From: Vanessa cardui
Taxonomy: Eukaryota; Arthropoda; Insecta; Lepidoptera; Nymphalidae
Length of the DNA: 64,000 nucleotides
Direction of reading: 5' to 3'
Assembly (NCBI RefSeq): GCF_905220365.1
Contig: NC_061134.1
Coordinates: forward strand, 13,407,001-13,471,000
A program made the position numbers and the translations under genes. The notes under the pieces are model-generated. The model was not told the origin of the DNA. It ran no database searches and saw only the letters and a list, made by a program, of their open reading frames with translations. This document shows, in pieces, positions 58,001 to 64,000 of this stretch (position 1 is the stretch's first letter; every line of letters starts with the position of its first letter).

Positions 58001-60148
58001 TATGTTTTCAGTAAATCGAATATAAACGGAAATAAATAACCATCCATGTTCTTGCCCCAAACATAATCGACATGATTAAACGTTTTTCGTGGACTCACAG
58101 TGTAGTTCACTACGTTTGGTAGCTGGTTTCTTAAAATATTGACATCTTTTAACGGCGCTAACTTATCATTTAACGCCACGATGAAAGCAATCCTCATCGA
58201 AACAATTCCCAAGTTATATTTCGGCGGTTCTCTTGAATTATATATCGCTTCGTTTCTGTAGCCGTAGTCGTATTTCGCGAAACTTTTTCTCTTGTAAACC
58301 TGTGCAAAATGTTTAATGTTCTTCCTCGAAGTACTCGATGGGAAATAATTGTTGACAATTTCGAAAATATCCTGTCCGAATTCTTCACGATCGTAACCAC
58401 ATATTTCGAAAAGTAATCTTTCAACGCACATTTCGTAACCTATGTACGAGTTACATAATGATTTTAATATATTTCCTGGTAATTTTTTGGGGTTGAATAA
58501 TTCGGTAAAATGTAACGCTCTCAAAATTTTATTTACCATAGGGAACATTCTTAAGATAATACTCACAGGCGGTTCAATGTTATGCAGATAGGCAACTGGA
58601 GCGAGAGCAATCATCAGATTAACTTTCTCATTGTATTCTGGTTTGTTCGACCCAAGGACGTAGAAAATGGTATTACCCTGAGAATGTCCTATCGCATCAA
58701 TTTTCTTTGATCCTGTTAATTTAAGTATCGTATCTATAATTGCTGGTAGATCGTAGACACCATGGTCGTGGAAACTGAAGTTCCAGAAGGAGGCGTCTTT
58801 ATCTGGATCGAGATACGTGTGCCGTCGAGCGTATCTGTTGCCTCTACAGTTGCCTAACCAGACATCATAGCCAGAATTAGCTAGAGTGATCGCCAAAGAA
58901 CCGTTGCCTCTAACTAACCAAGTATCGGCTGTGTCAGTCATCCCGTGCATCAACAGCACTGGCCGCTTCCGTTGTGTTCCTCCCGGCATATGAAATAATT
59001 GAAGTATATACCCATCTTCGGTTGTTACGTCATAGGAAGTTGCTGGGTGACCATAATTTGCTGATAAATCTAGGACGTTTATATTCGTCTTGTATCTCGA
59101 AGCCGCTATTAAAACCGATGATTGTAATAACACTAAACAATTGCAAATAGTAATGATGTAAAGTTTAAACATTTTCGAACGTGTTATCAGCACTAAGATA
59201 TATCTAGGAATGAACTTGTACGGTAATCATGTAAAAGTTATATTGGCCTTCCGGCCTTGTGTAGATTCTTCCGCTTCAAGTATTGGGCAATGTTGGCGTT
59301 AATATTTTACTTGAAAATGTATTAAATTTTTATTATTGTCTCAAGAATTTTTTTGGTGTAATTTTTATTACGATTATGTAGGTGACTTGGTACTGATGGC
59401 ATGCACTGAAATGATAAGATTATTTTATTCCTGCATAAAGATAAAGCAACTTGTATATTGCGCTGCAATCTTTATTATTCAACTGTAAATCTGATTTTGA
59501 CAACAGGGATATTTGAAGGTTATGTTAATAAATCATATATAATTTATTAAACTGTGTGAACGTACTGTGATTTCCGATAAAATCAAAATATAATTTATTC
59601 CAGTAGGCTTTTACAAGCGATTTTGAATCTTTATTTAACAACCATATTGGTGCCACTGGTTCGGAAAGTAGATTCTTCCGAGTATAACCGGCAAGAAACT
59701 ACTCTTTTTCAACATTTAAAAATTCAGTCATATTAGTTAAATACAATTAAATATGTATGTATATCCTGCCTACAAGCCAACAAGTATTCGACGCTTTTTT
59801 ATCGTCTGTATAATTGTATTGAATAATAAGCCTTCTTTACCAATGTATTTTTTACAAATGATTTGAATTTATGAAACGGCAAAGTTAAAAATATCTGCGG
59901 AATTTTATTTTAGAAACCTTGCCCCAAGAAGGATTTATTGTATTTGTGAAGTTTCAGCTACAAAAACTTCTAAATCGGTGATGTAATTAATTCTATTTTC
60001 CCCAGGTCTCATCATCTATGTAACCTATGGAGCTTGGCACAGCTCGGAGCGACGTAAGAACCTCGATGCAGTCCAACTCGCTGAACTGCACAACGACAGC
60101 CAAACCGCCCTGCTGCAATCCGGCCTCAGCCAGCACGCGCTCGGCTGA
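32739..60148 (+). CDS. Cationic amino acid transporter (SLC7 CAT family), 14 coding exons
   Basis: Plasma-membrane permease for arginine/lysine-type amino acids, in the family of insect slimfast and vertebrate CAT1-4. Exons: 32739-32832, 35726-35974, 37093-37221, 38036-38191, 38614-38718, 39313-39438, 39639-39787, 40828-40925, 41746-41885, 42962-43064, 48343-48488, 49825-49991, 51057-51165 and 60006-60148. All borders are GT-AG and phases join without a break, giving 637 residues, the family size. The first transmembrane permease motif GVGSTLGVGVYVLAG is at 75-89. CYAEFGARVPKAGSAYVYSY, GWNLILEYIIG, FDCVATAGEEARRPQKTIP and PRIIYAMSSDGLLF are CAT signatures. Many hydrophobic segments fit 14 transmembrane helices; the tail is short and cytosolic. 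The first exon is the weakest part. AATAAA lies at 60589-60594. The gene spans 27 kb because its introns are packed with mobile elements, and its last intron holds two antisense lipases. Confidence 0.92.
33005..34351 (+). mobile_element. piggyBac-type element, internally deleted
   Basis: Identical 16-bp terminal inverted repeats (CCTTCCTCGGTTCTTC at 33005-33020; inverse at 34336-34351) lie directly inside TTAA target duplications (33001-33004 and 34352-34355). Subterminal GGGTCATTTTGACCC and GGGTCAATATGACCC repeats occur at both ends. The TTAA duplication and the coding relic identify piggyBac. It lies in transporter intron 1. Confidence 0.93.
33469..34195 (+). pseudogene. piggyBac transposase relic
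   Basis: A short N-terminal piece (MAHNLTNSMISQILNYDINS...) is followed by C-terminal blocks: GAVDFLDKMVSAYSCKRMTR-type residues near 33728, CDTHPDWRQFLEKL near 33850, and a cysteine-rich zinc-binding tail CSVCPPSKYVKSSKICKKC...CPKHSEVLC near 34055-34150. The catalytic Asp-containing middle is deleted and frames shift several times, so it cannot make an active transposase. Confidence 0.85.
35338..35602 (+). repeat. SINE family A, degenerate
   Basis: The tRNA-like head is mutated and shortened; the body and the GTGGAGGCCTTATCTCAGCA end are intact. It lies in transporter intron 1, about 120 bases before exon 2. Confidence 0.75.
35975..37092. other. Transporter intron 2
   Basis: No gene. A LINE 3'-end relative (36480-36610) shares GGCTGGATCCATGTTG wording with 25740-25850. 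Confidence 0.5.
38318..38541 (-). repeat. SINE family B, full length
   Basis: Reverse copy with the complete tRNA-like head (GAATCGAACC B box, CACTCGACCA A box). It lies in transporter intron 4. Confidence 0.88.
39120..39310 (+). repeat. TG/CGTG minisatellite abutting a splice acceptor
   Basis: Imperfect units of GTGTGTGCGTGGAGCGCGCG type fill the end of intron 5 up to GTGTGTGTGTGCAG. A uridine-guanine repeat stands where a polypyrimidine tract is expected before exon 6 (39313). Confidence 0.85.
39800..39962 (-). repeat. SINE family B, 5'-truncated, beside a splice donor
   Basis: The AT-rich 3' tail begins within about 12 bases of the exon 7 donor (CAG/GTAAATAAATAAATA), and the tRNA head is missing. 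Confidence 0.8.
40410..40577 (+). mobile_element. Penelope-like fragment with 11-bp target duplication
   Basis: Inverted head AAATAAAACTAGTTATAACG is joined to the common tail (CGTGACCACGAACGCTGTAA ... CTAGTTTTATTT ... GACAATATTA). It is flanked by GGCTGTTACTT at 40399-40409 and 40578-40588, having landed in a SINE tail scrap. Transporter intron 7. Confidence 0.8.
40634..40795 (-). repeat. SINE family A, degenerate fragment
   Basis: CACCCTGTAGATGTCCCACTG ... TTTTCCTTCACCGCCAAGC. It ends just before the acceptor of exon 8. Confidence 0.55.
41002..41202 (-). mobile_element. Short non-autonomous Helitron (about 200 bp)
   Basis: Relative of 8300-8487 with the same start (TCTATATTAATATTATAAA, minus) between A and T. 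The terminal CTAG is mutated to CCAG. It lies in transporter intron 8. Confidence 0.65.
41480..41666 (+). repeat. CR1/Jockey-like LINE 3' end with TTGATTTGA tail
   Basis: TTTCTTGCCGGTTCTTCTCG ... ACTTGAATAAAGTTTATTTTG, then short TGATT repeats. It lies in transporter intron 8. Confidence 0.8.
42093..42408 (+). repeat. SINE family A, first tandem copy
   Basis: Full length, diagnostic ACAGCGTAGTGGAATATG and TTAAACGATGATTGCGG, with (TTG)n tail. Confidence 0.9.
42601..42916 (+). repeat. SINE family A, second tandem copy
   Basis: Full length, diagnostic ATGATTTCGGG, CCTGTGATGCATGTGAC and CCAACGCGCATTGG; these variants recur in the inverted block at 48495-48814. Confidence 0.9.
43270..45345 (-). 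mobile_element. CR1/Jockey-like LINE, 5'-truncated, with broken reverse transcriptase
   Basis: Minus-strand reverse transcriptase in two open pieces: 45226-44516 (NYRPISILPSLSKIFEK, FGFRRGRSTTDAGIALLKH, DLSKAFDCVEHETLLYKL) and 44427-43609 (GVPQGSILGPFLFLVYINDL, catalytic FADDTS, FLGIELDSRLQW). Between them lie a frameshift near 44515 and an in-frame stop near 44473. The endonuclease part is missing. The 3' end matches the short copies at 21 kb, 26 kb, 41 kb and 59 kb, and its tail is TGATTTT-like rather than poly-A. It lies in transporter intron 10, antisense to the gene. Confidence 0.88.
45407..48046 (+). mobile_element. Second non-LTR retrotransposon (Jockey-like), rearranged
   Basis: A degenerate first stretch (45440-46010) has an endonuclease motif GDFNAHYAESLG at about 45770. 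From 46125 a fresh endonuclease start (LNAVNFHLETAKPALLFLTET) runs directly into the reverse transcriptase at about 46450 (KSSGPDGIPPIMLRTCAPEL, NYRPIAITSLLSKIMEYLI, YGFRRGRSAGDLL, CYADDS), so the middle of the endonuclease is deleted. After 47311 the thumb and C-terminal domain continue with frameshifts to about 47943. It lies in transporter intron 10, sense orientation. Confidence 0.85.
47202..47310 (+). mobile_element. Nested LINE 3' end inside the reverse transcriptase
   Basis: About 109 bp containing GATGGTGACCACTTACCATC and a short poly-A interrupts the second LINE; the host frame resumes at 47311 (AGTCTCGAACTGGGGCGGG). Same family as 948-1115. Confidence 0.75.
48495..49330 (-). mobile_element. 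Composite [SINE-spacer-SINE] insertion on a splice donor
   Basis: One 836-bp insertion bounded by CTCTACGGTAAGC at 48482-48494 and 49331-49343. It holds, on the minus strand, a SINE (49330-48999), a 184-bp spacer (48998-48815) and a second SINE (48814-48495) with (TTG)n tails. The spacer and second SINE are a near-identical inverse of 42409-42916, including its private variants. The left duplication is the end of transporter exon 11 plus its donor. Confidence 0.9.
49344..49824. other. Rest of transporter intron 11
   Basis: No gene or recognised repeat. Confidence 0.5.
50038..50536. mobile_element. MITE with CAATAGGCTATTTGAC inverted ends
   Basis: Full 499-bp copy with inverted ends CAATAGGCTATTTGAC / GTCAAATAGCCTATTG, related to 6481-6706. 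It lies in transporter intron 12. Confidence 0.85.
50761..50935 (+). mobile_element. Penelope-like fragment with inverted head and 12-bp target duplication
   Basis: Starts with an inverted piece (GAATCGCGTATATTAATTAT, GTGGTCACGGGTAGAC), then the forward tail GTCTACCCGTGACCACGAAC ... ACAACATT. It is flanked by AAATTTACATTT at 50749-50760 and 50936-50947. Confidence 0.82.
51166..51999. other. Start of transporter intron 13
   Basis: No repeat recognised. A minus-strand AATAAA (TTTATT, 51921-51926) can serve as the poly-A signal of the lipase ending at 52001. Confidence 0.5.
52001..53224 (-). CDS. Acid lipase, single exon, nested antisense in transporter intron 13
   Basis: Secreted neutral/acid lipase of the alpha/beta-hydrolase family. 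The ATG at 53224 is preferred: it opens a clean signal peptide (MFQSKVIITTVALVFILKSE), and the in-frame extension upstream to 53257 contains no ATG. 407 residues. YGHPASQYEVITEDGYIL is the N-terminal lipase region. LMHG is followed by DSSDTW, and nucleophile Ser174 lies in GHSQG. Asp348 in AARNDVL and His379 in FNHADYVWG complete the triad. Sequons at NFT, NTT and NST fit a glycosylated secreted enzyme. A TATA-like CCTATATATC lies at about 53277-53286, about 55-60 bases upstream of the ATG. No introns. The gene is transcribed against the host transporter. Confidence 0.93.
   Translation of the reverse strand: MFQSKVIITTVALVFILKSEFILANGQHPNLLHQELFSIEVGPNFTSLASKYGHPASQYEVITEDGYILTMFHLPGRSRFPVILMHGILDSSDTWIIRGENSLAITLANQGYDVWLPNSRGNRYSRRHVQLDPDKDVDFWKYSFHEIGYYDLPALIDRVLKETGAPTLTAIGHSQGNTAFYILGSTKPEYNEKVNVMIALAPICYLHHSPPPISTFIKLTPLVESIFTELNINEVLGDNTTAARIYRFVCSSSVISYPFCAYVLFFPLTGYDPTELEPNFFRISTKYFPAGISSRCLVHFLQVGHRRVFAQFDYGSEGNKALYNSTVPPPYDLSKVSMPIALLAARNDVLSTIPDVILLRDQLPNVVSYIVNPRSQFNHADYVWGRRMRLYLFPYIFPIIQRYNGVN
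54545..54685 (+). repeat. SINE family A, 3' part
   Basis: From TTCCTAATTTCATAGG to CAGGCTGTTGTTGC; the head is lost. Confidence 0.65.
54853..54956 (+). repeat. SINE family A, 5'-truncated, 12-bp target duplication
   Basis: Only the last about 100 bases of the SINE, flanked by TTGGTATGAAGG at 54841-54852 and 54957-54968. It has inserted into a Helitron-like repeat that ends at 55068. Confidence 0.88.
56152..56332 (-). repeat. SINE family A, degenerate 3' part
   Basis: GGGCTAAGGTCTCTTCTCCC ... GACACATGCAGG ... TTTTCTTTCACCG. Confidence 0.6.
57994..59172 (-). CDS. Acid lipase, single exon, nested antisense in transporter intron 13
   Basis: Third member of the lipase set. The start is the ATG at 59172; the in-frame extension to 59193 has no ATG. 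392 residues with signal peptide (MFKLYIITICNCLVLLQSSV), YGHPATSYDVTTEDGYILQL, LLMHGMTDTADTW, nucleophile Ser164 in GHSQG, Asp336 in ALNDKL and His367 in FNHVDYVWG. All triad residues are present. The minus-strand poly-A signal (TTTATT on plus, 57977-57982) lies only about 12 bases past the stop, a very compact 3' end. It shares more blocks with the lipase at 52 kb (DPDKD, NKPEYNEKVN, MIALAP) than with the one at 27 kb, which suggests a local duplication, later separated by about 4.8 kb. Confidence 0.93.
   Translation of the reverse strand: MFKLYIITICNCLVLLQSSVLIAASRYKTNINVLDLSANYGHPATSYDVTTEDGYILQLFHMPGGTQRKRPVLLMHGMTDTADTWLVRGNGSLAITLANSGYDVWLGNCRGNRYARRHTYLDPDKDASFWNFSFHDHGVYDLPAIIDTILKLTGSKKIDAIGHSQGNTIFYVLGSNKPEYNEKVNLMIALAPVAYLHNIEPPVSIILRMFPMVNKILRALHFTELFNPKKLPGNILKSLCNSYIGYEMCVERLLFEICGYDREEFGQDIFEIVNNYFPSSTSRKNIKHFAQVYKRKSFAKYDYGYRNEAIYNSREPPKYNLGIVSMRIAFIVALNDKLAPLKDVNILRNQLPNVVNYTVSPRKTFNHVDYVWGKNMDGYLFPFIFDLLKTYN
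59580..59935 (-). repeat. CR1/Jockey-like LINE 3' end
   Basis: TTATTCCAGTAGGCTTTTAC ... ACCTTGCCCCAAGAAGGATT. It ends 70 bases before the acceptor of the last transporter exon. Confidence 0.8.
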
Positions 60149-63100
60149 CAGAGGGAGAAGCAAGATGCATCCCATAGAGATGCACCTGAGACGGAAAGAG
60201 ACGTAGTCAGTCCGTCTGGTACTATTGTATCGTTTATTTCCAGTATTTGAGATCTTGTGTGTGTTAGGTTATTTTGAAAATGTATAGTAGTAAATAGTAT
60301 ATGATAAGCGTTGTGTATTATGATGTAATATTTATATAACGTATGTTGGGAGTGAGGTCGACTGTGCAAAATCATTGCTGCCTTCGCTGTTCCCAACTGG
60401 TAATAGCCTCGAATCTCTGTATAAGATTAGAACTACTTACAAAGTTAGTGCCTAAGTCTAGACGTAAAAAAGGGTTTTTAATGGACCAGTTGGAACGAAG
60501 TTGCTTTCGCTATATATTATGTATTTAATAAGAGGCAATGAAATAGATCAACAACGTTTTAGAAGAAACAGATATTGTGAAGGTTCCGAATAAATTATCA
60601 CAAAACAAAACGTATATAGTAGAAAAAAGAGCTAAATTATCTGTGTCGGGTAAAAGAAATTCCAAAAACACGAACGACAGAAACAAAGGAAGTACGTCGT
60701 CATTTTTGATCTTCTCAAGGTTTTCAGTGAGGTTTCTAGACGAAATACGTCGACAAGAGACTTCGATGCAGACTTAATACTCGTAGTTTAAGAAAAATGC
60801 ACAAGAAATAAAATTAAAACAGTTTTAGTCAAAAAATTATATTTACCTTGAATATAATATTAATAAAATCTTCATTATTATTATCATATAAATTTGTGTT
60901 ATTAAAATAATAGTTAGTTTTGTAGGAAATAGATGTTGGAATTGGGGAGTTTTTTTTCTAGAATTAATAATGTTTCAAGGTCGACAATTGGCGGAATATA
61001 TACACGACTAGCAATATAAAACTGGTTCCAATATCAAGAAAAACGCTGGTTTATATTACGTAAGATTTGCATTCAAGTTGCTTCAACCATATTAATTATG
61101 TATCGCAATCTATGTATATTATGATGTAAAACAGTATTAACACTGCCCAATACATGGTCCCCCTACTTACTTCAAGGGACATTTTTTCTCTAAGATTCGT
61201 ACTGTCTGCCATCGTCTTTTTTAAAATTTCAAGTATTATACCGTGTCTCATGATATATCATCGTACATCGGCGTCGAAATGTGGACGCAATCTTGAGGGT
61301 TATTACACCACAAATAAGTCGTACTGCGTTGTATGGAGCGAGCTACGCGCGTGTCATTGTAGACTAAAATCAGAAGTGAGGTTATGGAGAAGATTACCGA
61401 CATGCAATTTAGAAGATTGAAGTGGCACAACCACTTCTTATCACTGCTGGTCATTTAGAAATACCCTTAATTATTGGAGCCAATGAGTCCTGAAGTGAAG
61501 ATCGCTGATTGGCAAACGGAACGTAGGCTTGAAGAAAGGAGTGGGATCCGATTGGATGTCGAAGGCGAAGATCCGAAGAGCTTTGTCGTATTGGCGCATT
61601 TAGAGGCCTATGTCCTGTGTCAGCAGTGGATTGTGATTGGCTAATTATAATGGAGCCAATCTATTGCATTTATTTCATTCATCCATTCAATCATGCAATT
61701 GTCTTTGCAGTTGTCTATGTTTGCAGTTGAAAGTGATTACGGCGCCTTTGTTTCAAGTATAGGAATAATGGATCGTGTAGGATTTGGCAAACATTTTTAT
61801 TGTGTCCTAATAGAATTTTTAAACTATTGTATAGTCTAATTGTAAATCTTATTTGCCGGAGAGGTGTTAAAATTTGATATTAAGAGCTTGCTATTATACG
61901 GTAAGTTTTAGTTGACACTTGATAGAAGGTTTGTATTCTGCCAAATCGACAATTTTAAAAAGGCGTGTTATATGTTATTTCGGGGCGAATATAAGTTGCC
62001 AACACTTTTTAATATTATGACGTCACACAATCTTTATAATTATGAATCTCCGATCGTTCCTTTTGTATTTACCAAAGTATTATTTTGTTACAGTATCTAG
62101 TATAACCAAAGTGAAAAATGTATTTAATAGTGATGTAACGAATAGTTAAAACTAGCAATTCACTTACGATTACGATTCACGAAAGTATATTTTTAAATAA
62201 ATACAGACTTTGTAATTAATCTTAAATTATCGATAATCGTTATATTGCTAATTTAATAATCGAGTTGATCTTGATTTTAGTCGAATAATCTCAATATTCG
62301 TTTCCTGCTTATTTAATTTAATTTTGATCTGATTGTTTTAACACAGCAACTTTTTTATGGTTTGACTATGAAATGAAAAATGTAAAAAATTGAGACTAAG
62401 CTTTCGGCTTCACTATATACTGCGCTTAAACTACGAACAGCGAATATATTGTTTTATTTTATTTATTAGCTTATACACTTTTATCGTTTATATATATTAT
62501 ATATCAATCAAAATGGAGTTACCATATCTGTAGTCATGCGACCAACATTATTTTATAATTAAACAAGCGACCCTCCCCGGCTTCGCACGGGTGCAATACT
62601 GATACTAAGTATACTACAGAATGTAACGTTCATAGCTTTATTTCCTTGCGTTTTAAATCTGTAATATCTTAAAAAATATTAATTTAAATTACATCCTGTA
62701 AAGGGTAATATTGATCAATATTAAATGCACAATGTATTTATGGTACATAATTAGATGTGGATCAAGTCTGTTTCGCTTAAAATCGCTTCGAAAATGAGCT
62801 GTTTATTCTCTTAAAAAGTAAGGGATAAAATTGTTATTGTACGTTATCCTTAAGAGACAGATAGGGGAAAGCGAATTTTGTTTTATACTATGTAATAGTA
62901 CACTCTACGTAGACAGGCCATCAAGTATATAATTAATAATGATACCAAATACATAAGATGTTTCTTATTAATAAAACCGAGAACTGTTATTAGTCCGTGA
63001 TCTGCATTCGTTTGCAATGATTTTCAATTGTTTTTAACCCTATCGAAGTTTTACTATAGCTATAAATATATTGTGACGATGAATATAAATCTTAATTTGA

Positions 63101-63324
63101 CTTCAAATAGCTTCATTTACATATGTTTACAGATATCACATGGCTTTTTAATATGTAATGATATTGTTGCTTTTTTTTTAAGTAGGCTGTGAAATGTGTA
63201 TTGTTTCATTAAAGATCTTTTATTTGTAAGTGTGTTTGTGTTTTTTTTTCTGTTATACACAACTCTAGTGTGTGTAATCCTGTATTAAGTCCCAGTCTTA
63301 ATTAGACAGACTCTCCGATTGTAT
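60149..63324. other. Transporter 3' UTR and intergenic DNA
   Basis: A poly-A signal candidate lies at 60589-60594. At 61480-61645 a LINE 3'-end-like stretch occurs (GAGGCCTATGTCCTGTGTCAGCAGTGG). At 62566-62640 there is a reversed Helitron 3' end (CCCCGGCTTCGCACGGGTGC), relative of 16604. Nothing else recognised. Confidence 0.45.
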
Positions 63325-63628
63325 ACAACAACAGCCTGTAAATTTCCCACTGCTGGGCTGAGGCCTCCTCCTCCTTTGAGGACAAGGTTCGGAACCCATT
63401 CCACCACGCTGTTCCAATGCGCCTTAGTGGAATACACACGTGGCAGAATTTCTATGAAATTAGACACATGTAGGTTTCCTCATGATGTTTTCCTTCGCCA
63501 CCGAGCTCGAGATGAATTATAAACAGAAATTAAGCACATATATTTATATATAGTGGTGCTTGCCTGGGTTTGAACCCGAAATCATCGGTTAAGATACACG
63601 TGTGCTCCACTGGGCCATCTCGGCTCTG
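63325..63628 (-). repeat. SINE family A, full length
   Basis: From CAACAGCCTGTAAATTTCCC to GGGCCATCTCGGCTC. Confidence 0.85.
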
Positions 63629-63632
63629 ACTG

Positions 63633-64000
63633 CATGTTTGATTCAATAAAACAGAATAAGACATATTTATTTAATTAGTTTATTATAATCACAGTTTGTA
63701 AGCACTTATATAAAATTTCGTATTGAATTAAATTAAAACTATCAAGGAGGTTTGATCACAAAAAAAAAATTACATAATTATTTATGCGAAATCTTATACA
63801 GTTTTAAATTTTAAAATTAACTTAATTCGAATTTCGAATTCAAGTACAGACCACAAAATAACATATTATTTATGACATTTGTGAATGGATTGATTCATGA
63901 ATGCGTGTTATACATACACTTTTAATTATGCTGTTTGTTTGTTTGTAGTTACTTATGAATGAACAACTTTGATACTTGCATTTGTCATTGTTAATAATGT
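63633..64000. other. AT-rich DNA, nothing seen
   Basis: No ORF or repeat recognised. Confidence 0.5.

Noticed and set aside
60025..60396. Antisense frames over the last transporter exon
   Set aside because: Shadow of the conserved sense exon with no independent signal.

Overview
The window is eukaryotic, intron-rich, AT-rich DNA from an insect, almost certainly a lepidopteran (butterfly or moth). The evidence is short exons with GT-AG borders, an insect-type gene set, and many interspersed repeats of lepidopteran style: two tRNA-headed SINE families, short Helitrons ending in CTAG, a CR1/Jockey-like LINE 3' end, a Penelope-like element with a GIY-YIG domain, and a piggyBac derivative. No prokaryotic feature is present. 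The species cannot be told from the sequence.

Layout. (1) 294-4780, plus strand: the last nine coding exons of an unconventional class I myosin of the Myo1D / Myo31DF type; its 5' half lies upstream of the window. (2) 4.8-12.8 kb: repeat-filled intergenic DNA. (3) 12.9-24.4 kb, plus strand: a small secreted-peptide gene whose last exon encodes a cysteine-bridged C-x4-C peptide resembling the CNMamide neuropeptides but without the amidation signal. A TATA/initiator promoter and a leader exon about 8 kb upstream probably belong to it. (4) 27263-28417, plus: a single-exon acid lipase. (5) 32.7-60.1 kb, plus: a 14-exon SLC7-type cationic amino acid transporter. Its introns hold a piggyBac relic, two LINE carcasses, SINEs, Helitrons, a MITE and Penelope-like fragments. 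Two further single-exon acid lipases (52001-53224 and 57994-59172) lie antisense inside its last intron. (6) 60.1-64 kb: repeat remnants, no gene seen.

The three lipases share the alpha/beta-hydrolase catalytic triad, signal peptides and absence of introns, so they are probably dispersed duplicates of one intronless ancestor. The myosin, the peptide precursor and the transporter have no evident pathway in common with the lipases, apart from a loose nutritional theme (lipid hydrolysis and cationic amino acid uptake).

The most striking structures are: an 836-bp inverted [SINE-spacer-SINE] block placed directly on a transporter splice donor, with a 13-bp target duplication that copies the donor, and matching a tandem SINE duplication in another intron of the same gene; a perfect 570-bp palindrome at 15.4-16.0 kb; Penelope-like insertions that begin with inverted pieces of the element; and the unusual cysteine peptide gene.
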